Origin: Silurus meridionalis
Lineage: Eukaryota > Chordata > Actinopteri > Siluriformes > Siluridae
Direction: 5' to 3'
Length of the DNA stretch: 64,000 nt
Assembly: GCF_014805685.1 (NCBI RefSeq)
Contig: NC_060899.1
Coordinates: 11,695,954-11,759,953 of the forward strand
In this document: piece by piece, positions 11,904 to 64,000 of the stretch
Numbering within the stretch: the first letter of the stretch is position 1
How the letters are laid out: every line of letters starts with the position of its first letter
Program-made: the position numbers and the translations under genes
The notes under the pieces: generated by a model
Databases searched by the model: none
Seen by the model: the letters and a program-made list of their open reading frames with translations, nothing else
What the model was told of the DNA's origin: nothing

Positions 11904-12121
11904 GATTGAATGTCACTTGGGGGTTGAATAAAACTGATAATGATGTGAGCTCAGAAAAGACATTTGTGGTTATTTCATTATAAATGTTATGTTATATTTG
12001 TCTGACCTACATGTGCCTCTTTGATTTAATTGTAAGCAGGATGACTGAATGATCATAATCAATGTCAAACCGACCAAAACAATCAATTTCAGTGGGGGTT
12101 GAATAATTTTGAACACAACTG

Positions 12122-12128
<7 letters not shown>

Positions 12129-12199
<71 letters not shown>
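12129..12199. repeat. (TA)n microsatellite between two Tc1 elements
   Basis: About 35 TA units join the right end of the Tc1 element to the left end of the next Tc1-type element. TA is the insertion target of both, so the array may have offered the landing site or grown from it. Confidence 0.95.
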
Positions 12200-12202
<3 letters not shown>

Positions 12203-12752
12203 TACAGACCAAAAGTTTGGACACACCTTCTCATTCAAAGAGTTTTCTTTATTTTCATGACTATGAAAATTGTAGATTCACACTGAAGGCATCAAAACTA
12301 TGAAATAACACATGTAGAATTATATATGGAATTATATACATAACAAAAAAGTGTAAAACAACTGAAAAATGTCATATTGTAGGTTCTTCAAAGTAGCCAC
12401 CTTTTGCTTTGATTACTGCTTTGCACACTCTTGGCATTCTCTTGATGAGCTTCAAGAGGTAGTCACCTGAAATGGTCTTTCAACAGTCTTGAAGGAGTTC
12501 CCCGAGAGATGCTTGGCACTTGTTGGCCCTTTTGCCTTCCCTCTGCGGTCCAGCTCACCCCTAAACCATCTCGATTGGGTTCAGGTCCGGTGACTGTGGA
12601 GGCCAGGTCATCTGGCGCAGCACCCCATCACTCTCCTTCTTGGTCAAATAGCCCTTGATGCCTTCAGTGTGACTCTACAATTTTCAGAGTCATGAGAATA
12701 AAGAAAACTCTTTGAATGAGAAGGTGTGTCCAAACTTTTGGTCTGTACTGTA
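12198..12752 (-). mobile_element. Internally deleted Tc1-type element
   Basis: The ends are tacagtacagaccaaaagtt and aacttttggtctgtactgta, the same as in the MITE at 8200. Read on the minus strand, the interior still encodes WPPQSPDLNPIE followed by a stop (about 12565-12610), which is the C-terminal catalytic block of a Tc1 transposase. The rest of the gene, including both helix-turn-helix regions and the catalytic Asp blocks, is missing. It is a non-autonomous deletion derivative. Confidence 0.9.
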
Positions 12753-12764
12753 TATATATCAGGC

Positions 12765-13105
12765 ATAGCATTATGACCGGTGAAGTGAATAGGTAGCAAG
12801 TGAACATTATGTCCTTAAAATTTATGTTTTAGAAGCAGGAAAAATGAGCAAGAATAAGGATTTGAGTGAGTTTGACAAGGACCAAAATTTGATGGCTAGA
12901 CGACTGGGCCAGAGCATCTCCAAAACTGCAGCTCTTCCTGTTCTGCAGTGGTCAGTATCTATCCCAAGGAAGGAACAGCGGTGAACCGGCGACGGGGCAT
13001 GTGGGAAGCGAAGGTTGGCCCGTGTGGTCTGATCCAACAGACGAGCTCCTGTAGCTCAAATTAGTGATGAAGTTAAAGCTGGCAATGCTCAACGGCTCAG
13101 GACTG
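12765..13105 (+). pseudogene. Tc1-family transposase N-terminal fragment
   Basis: The left end, atcaggcatagcattatgacc, is the terminal phrase of a third Tc1-type family. From the ATG at 12844 the frame reads [12 protein letters not shown]...[15 protein letters not shown], the first helix-turn-helix of that transposase. Frame breaks follow before SNRRAPVAQISDEV, part of the second. The element is lost after about 13105. A minus-strand fragment of the same family lies at 21120-21500. Confidence 0.8.
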
Positions 13106-13174
13106 TATATATCTAGTCTCAAATTATTGTACAGAATGATAATGACATCCAAATCCAAACATTACATAACACAT

Positions 13175-13217
<43 letters not shown>
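13175..13217. repeat. (CA)n microsatellite
   Basis: About 21 uninterrupted CA units in intergenic DNA. Confidence 0.97.
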
Positions 13218-13219
<2 letters not shown>

Positions 13220-14035
13220 ATAGACATACTAGATTTAATAAGACTTTTGAAGGTCAAGAAGAAAGACTGCATTTTCATAATTAAAATCCAGCATAGTATT
13301 TATGAAGCATAACCAAATTGTACGAAAGTGCAGGATTACACTGTACGACATGCAAAGCCAAATGTGTGCATAAGGGAGTTAAGAAGGGATTAAGGAGTGG
13401 AAAAAAAAACCTGCAGGCCAATATGTCAAGTCTTTTTCTCTATTAGAAATTATGGCCTTGTGTGGATTCAACATGCTGTAATCTACAGATTATCTGATAT
13501 AATTCCCTGTAAATACACCTTGACCCTCTTACAGTACAGACTATAAACCAGTGCCATGCCAGGAAGTAGATGACTTTTCAGTTGATTTGACTTAGATGAG
13601 AGAAACTGAATTTGTTTAAATACACTCTTGTAATAGGTCCTTACGTTCCTTCTGTAGCTGTGAAATTCCCGAAAGAAGGTTTCCCACAAAACATAATAAT
13701 ACAGAATTATAAGAAGTTGATATATTTTTTCAAACATAAACTGTCATGGATGCTTCGATCTTTGTAATAAAGTCATAGAGTGACAATATGGCTGTATGAC
13801 AGTTCTCTCCATTGTCATACAGCCATGTTTTCCACCACCTTTTTTCACTTAAATCTCATTCATACAACTGAGCAGTTAAAAATGAAGGGCCTTGCTCAAG
13901 GGCCCCACAGTGGCAGGATTGTATCTGCATAACAAATTGTGAATAGACTACCAAGCTAAGTTATACCTATAGTCATGCCACGGTGGGGATTTTTGTTACT
14001 GAAGCAAAGAAAAGAAATGTGCAAATATATAAAGA
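13218..14035. other. Intergenic DNA with a SINE scrap
   Basis: The only recognisable item is a short fragment of the tRNA-derived SINE family near 13865-13925 (aagggccttgctcaagggcccc). Otherwise there is no gene or element signature. Confidence 0.4.
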
Positions 14036-14352
14036 ACAGTGGTACCCCGCTTATCGTCCGGCTCGGACAACAGTTTTTCGACGGAAATTTGTGCCTGCTG
14101 AATGAACAAATGCCCGCTTATCGACCTTTTTTTACCCTGACCCACGTGGAGTAAGGGAAAGGATCTCGCCTCAGCCTTCGTGGAGAGAGCATCTATCGTA
14201 AATTATACTTCGGTTTGTGAACAATAGTGTTATTTAGCGGTCAATATAACAATTTAGTGCGTGTATATTGCGTGTACATTTGCTCTTCGACCTTTTCAAA
14301 TTTCGACCGGTTTTAAGGAACGGATTAAGGTTGATAAGCAGGGTATCACTGT
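14036..14352. mobile_element. MITE, probably pogo/Tigger-like
   Basis: The inverted ends acagtggtaccccgcttatcg and tgataagcagggtatcactgta are near-complements and lie next to TA. The length of about 317 bases and the lack of a transposase make it a non-autonomous element. The end sequence resembles Tigger/pogo termini, but the family assignment is from memory. Confidence 0.7.
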
Positions 14353-14484
14353 ATACACATCACAGTGTATAAATAGAAAAAAAAAAAAAAAAAAAAAAAA
14401 GAGACCACCAATAAATTAGTTACACTTCCGAACATGTTGCACATAATAGTGGTAATAGTGCATAGTTTCAATTGGTGTTATTGC

Positions 14485-14830
14485 ACAGTTATTACACAAA
14501 ATTTCGAGTGGCCAGACCCAAACCTGTGCACAAATCCAGAAGATATGATTTACATGAGAAAATCTTGACTGGCCTGCTATAGAGATCTGACCTCAGCGCT
14601 ACTGAACACCTTTGGAATAAAATGGCTGAATTGGCCCTTGTGGCTGAATGATCTCCACAAGCACACTGGAAAACCCAGTGGAAACTCTTTCCAGAAGAGT
14701 GGAAGTTATTATAACAGCAAATGGGGACCAAAATGTGGAATGGGATGTTGGGGAAGAAAATTGTGATCTTATGATCAGGTGCTCAATAACTTCTGTCCAT
14801 ATATTGTATTTCCAAATACTACAAAAATGA
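14485..14830 (+). mobile_element. Relic of a dispersed Tc1-type element (copy 1)
   Basis: The text ggcctgctatagagatctgacctcag...gaacacctttggaataaaatggctgaa matches copies near 38930, 42190, 48975, 55650, 60640 and 63330. Reading from gacctc gives DLSATEHLWNKMAE, a decayed form of the DLNPIEHLWDxLE block of Tc1 transposases. It ends near tgtccatatattgta. It lies just beyond the predicted poly(A) site of plekhg5. Confidence 0.75.
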
Positions 14831-14844
14831 AACAAAACCAAAAA

Positions 14845-16602
14845 AATTAAGATCAGATGCCTTTTTATTACATGCAGGACCACCCCCATCACTGGGAATA
14901 CGGTTTTTTTTGGTTGTAAGCATATTAAATTCAAACAAATTACATTTGAACATATTCAATCTGAAAAACAAAAAAAGACAGTCATGAAATAAGCAACAAT
15001 ACATTTACAAACCATGGTTTATATATAAAAACAAAGCAATCTTAATAAATATTATGAACAACAACAACAACAACAAAAAAAAAACCTTAGTAAACAATTA
15101 ATGCACAATATTAATTTTGGGCAAATTTACAAATAGTACATTTCTGAAGACTTGCTTTAGTAAATTAGGCAGACCGTAGTTAAACACTAGTAAGAAGAAC
15201 GCAGGTCGATTGTTCTTTTTATAAATAACCCTAATGTTAATGTGAGGTTTGAGGAAAACCAGGTAGTTCAGTCTAAACCCAAATCCTGCTATATGTTCAG
15301 TGTCTTAAATGATCTCGTTCCTAATAAGTGCTGATCTGCGACTGGTTGATTCTCTGTTAATCCTAAAACTCAATCTAGGACGAGTAGGAAATGTAGACAA
15401 CACTGCGTTGTTAGAGTTTGGGAGTAAAGACGTGAGGACTTTCGCCTGAAAGTTGCCAAACGTAAAACCTGACCACGTTGTTCAGTCTTAAAGCAAAACT
15501 CTTGTAAAAAAAAAAAATAAATAAAAAATGATGATGAATGAATTTGAAAATTGTTTCCATGCCACATGCGCTTCGTGTATAGAATCCTGACCGTTTCTTT
15601 TCACGCAGCTTCAGTTCGTCTCATGCTGTTAATACTGAAGAATTAAGAACTACTCTCAAGAATCTGCTTTTTTCAGGAGATAATGAGACTGTATTGATAA
15701 GTGATGGCTGCTGCTTTGCTGTTAATGCTGGTCCTTGTAGCCTGTTCATTGGCTGCTCAAGTCATTAATACCATCTTCAAATAGATATTTTTGGTTTCAG
15801 CATGTATTTTAGGTCATAATTTAACACACACATGCTCTCACTCACTCTCGATGGCATTATATGATCACAGTCAGCATCACACCCAGTAACAAACGCACAA
15901 AGACAATACCAGTGAAAGTGTGAACTATTAACAGATTGCTTTTGAATTATGTAATTACAGCCTACTTTTTTGGTTTTGCACATGAATATGACCTCTGTAT
16001 GGCTTAGTCTTTTCCTAACACATATATGGTAGCTTTTTGAACACACATTGCCTCATAAGCACCCAGAGAACCGTGGACAAATGTCATCTGGATAGTCTGA
16101 TATCAAGTGGACGAGCACAAACCTGAAATCAAATTAATCTCACCTCCAGAACAGAGGTATTTCCCCATCATAGAATAGTGTGTAAAGATTGAACTAAATC
16201 TGTAAGAGATTTCTCTTCTTTTTTTTTAACTCGACTGAAAACACCTCACAGAAAAACAGTAACATTTCTGGAAACCCAAGGTGCCATTATTTCACTGCAT
16301 GCTCTAAATTGAACCCTTCGACTCCTTTGTCGTCTCCCCCCGCCCCCTTCTGATCGGGTCCAAGTGCACAAATGGACCAGACGTAGGCTGAAACCTTTCC
16401 CCCATGTTTCCATGTTCTGCATCTTGCTTAAGAATCTTTTTTCCCGTCCTAAAGCTTAGCCTCCTGCCTTATTAAAGCTACTTGTATTATTACAAAAGTG
16501 CAAAAAGCTCATGAGTTCTGTTCATTGGTTTGAGTGCATTCGTCTGATGAGCGGGTCAGCCATGAAGGTGGTGCTGCTGACGGAGTGATGGAGTGGCCGA
16601 TT
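14845..16602 (-). other. plekhg5: Predicted plekhg5 3' untranslated region
   Basis: The sequence between the stop codon and the first poly(A) signal is about 1.76 kb. It has no long open frame or clear transposon, and no intervening AATAAA or ATTAAA on the minus strand. It should be the 3' part of the terminal exon that begins at 16612. The end point rests only on the signal. Confidence 0.5.
14864..14869 (-). terminator. plekhg5: Predicted plekhg5 poly(A) signal AATAAA
   Basis: This is the first canonical AATAAA on the minus strand after the stop codon at 16603. It is followed within 20-50 bases by a T/GT-rich stretch (ttaatttttttggttttgtttc), as expected for a downstream element. Cleavage would fall near 14845. 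Confidence 0.55.
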
Positions 16603-63036
<46,434 letters not shown>

Positions 63037-63329
63037 CTGGAACAATACAGCAAGCGGCGTCATTAATTCGGACAGCATTAAATCAGAGGAGCACACACAC
63101 ACTAAGCACTAAGCACAAATACACACACATACTGGAATACATGCCATCAAACGCAATGTGGGGAAACACAGAGATTGCAATAAAATTTGATTATTGGATA
63201 CAAAAAAAAAAAAGATGTAAAAGGATTAAATAAAGGCACAATAAAATAAGAGGTTGTAATAGAGAGGGAAGGATAAATAACAAATAAAAATACGAATAAA
63301 AAAAGGAACAAAGAGACCCGAACATGTTC

Positions 63330-63480
63330 CAGCATGAGAATGGTGAGATCTATGAAGGCATAGTTTATATGGGTTGGAGTGGAAGCTCTTGAGTGGTCTG
63401 CTATAGAGCTCTGACCTCAAGCCTATTGATTACCTTGAATATGAATTGGAACTCTGACTGCACCCTCACGTTCATGAGTA
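63330..63480 (+). mobile_element. Relic of the dispersed Tc1-type element (copy 7)
   Basis: The text gtggtctgctatagagctctgacctcaagcctattgattacc is in the sense orientation and reads DLKPIDYLEYELE, a decayed DLNPIEHLWDKLE block. It lies upstream of plekhg5 exon 1 of this window. Confidence 0.72.
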
Positions 63481-63534
63481 GCTTTTATTGTTTAAACAAT
63501 ACGTTTAAAGCTGTATTTATTAGAAAGAAAGAAA

Positions 63535-63596
<62 letters not shown>

Positions 63597-64000
63597 AAAA
63601 CCCTTGTGGCTGAAAAGCACTTGGGGTTTATAATAGCTGGAAAAAAAAGGATTTGTGCTAAAAACTTCTGTCCATATAATGCAGATTCAGACCCCCGATA
63701 AGCAAATACACATCTACAACCGTATATTATAAAAGTAGCATGTAAATTAGCACTAAATATTTTGAAAGCATGTTCAGTATGAGCATCATGGCCTTTATGA
63801 TTACAGCACCAGAACCAATTAAGTACAAGAATCCTAGTGAGATTACGTTCTGAAACTAAAGCATACATCTTGGGTAACTGAACTGAGAGGCAAGTCCAGA
63901 AGGAGGTTGAGCAACTGAAGCCAGACACTACTCAGGGTGTAGCCCATTTCAGTCTACCCCCAGCTTATATTTTATTTAGATTGAATAAGGCTAATACCAC
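63481..64000. other. Intronic or upstream DNA with (TA)n
   Basis: A (TA)n run at 63539-63580 is followed by poly(T). No exon that could supply the plekhg5 start codon was found between 63037 and the window end. Confidence 0.5.

Larger units (their letters stand above)
10345..12121 (+). mobile_element. Tc1/mariner transposon, full length but broken
   Basis: Terminal inverted repeats are visible: cagttgtgttcaaaattattcaaccccc at the left and its complement, gggggttgaataattttgaacacaactg, at the right. The element is flanked by TA at 10343-10344 and 12122-12123, the Tc1/mariner target. Subtracting the internal SINE and its extra duplication gives about 1.59 kb, the usual Tc1 length. It carries one transposase gene on the plus strand that is no longer functional. 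It lies downstream of the plekhg5 3' end. Confidence 0.95.

Noticed and set aside
11970..12303. Tyr-Ile repeat proteins on both strands over the TA tract
   Set aside because: They are translations of the (TA)n microsatellite. The same applies to similar frames at 31100-31260, 44120-44210 and 63540-63580, and to Thr-His or Cys-Val repeat frames over the CA/GT tracts.

Overview
The window is vertebrate nuclear DNA, almost certainly a teleost fish. It holds one large split gene with canonical GT/AG introns, many CA/GT and TA microsatellites, and a dense load of Tc1/mariner, hAT-like, SINE and LINE relics typical of fish. The abundance of Tc1-type elements would suit a catfish or other otophysan, but that is only an inference. 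There is no bacterial-style operon structure; most short open frames are intronic noise.

The main content is plekhg5 (Syx/Tech/GEF720), a RhoA guanine-nucleotide exchange factor, on the minus strand. I could place 20 coding exons between 63036 (5' side) and 16603 (stop codon). All junctions are phase-consistent, and they give about 1,090 residues. In order the product has a Cys/His-rich N-terminus, a Ras-binding/ubiquitin-like domain, a basic linker, a DH domain, a PH domain, an acidic Ser-rich tail and a C-terminal Ser-Glu-Val PDZ ligand. The start codon lies upstream of the window or in an unrecognised exon. The 3'UTR runs to a poly(A) signal near 14864. The first mapped intron is about 26.7 kb (36239-62959). 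A 9.5 kb intron (22966-32434) contains two candidate alternative first exons (24588-24626 and 26561-26662). Both end in perfect GTAAGT donors in the phase required by the next exon.

Beyond the 3' end of plekhg5 (1-14840) lies intergenic DNA. It contains a likely first coding exon of a second minus-strand gene (4032-4155), with an N-terminus resembling SOWAH-type proteins. It also contains an irregular tandem repeat (2271-3490), a full-length but broken Tc1 transposon (10345-12121) that carries a SINE, and several shorter Tc1-type derivatives. A SINE with a nearly intact tRNA-Glu(CTC) head sits at 6764-7017.

The introns are mostly unannotated AT-rich DNA punctuated by mobile-element relics: hAT-like MITEs with 8-bp duplications, tRNA-derived SINEs, an RTE-type LINE 3' end, a mariner deletion derivative, an inverted pair of one repeat around 59-60 kb, and at least six relics of a Tc1-type element that still spell a DLNPIEHLWDKLE-like signature. 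Two exons (36097-36238 and 19251-19383) have long CA repeats starting within about 15 bases of their donor sites, which may affect splicing.
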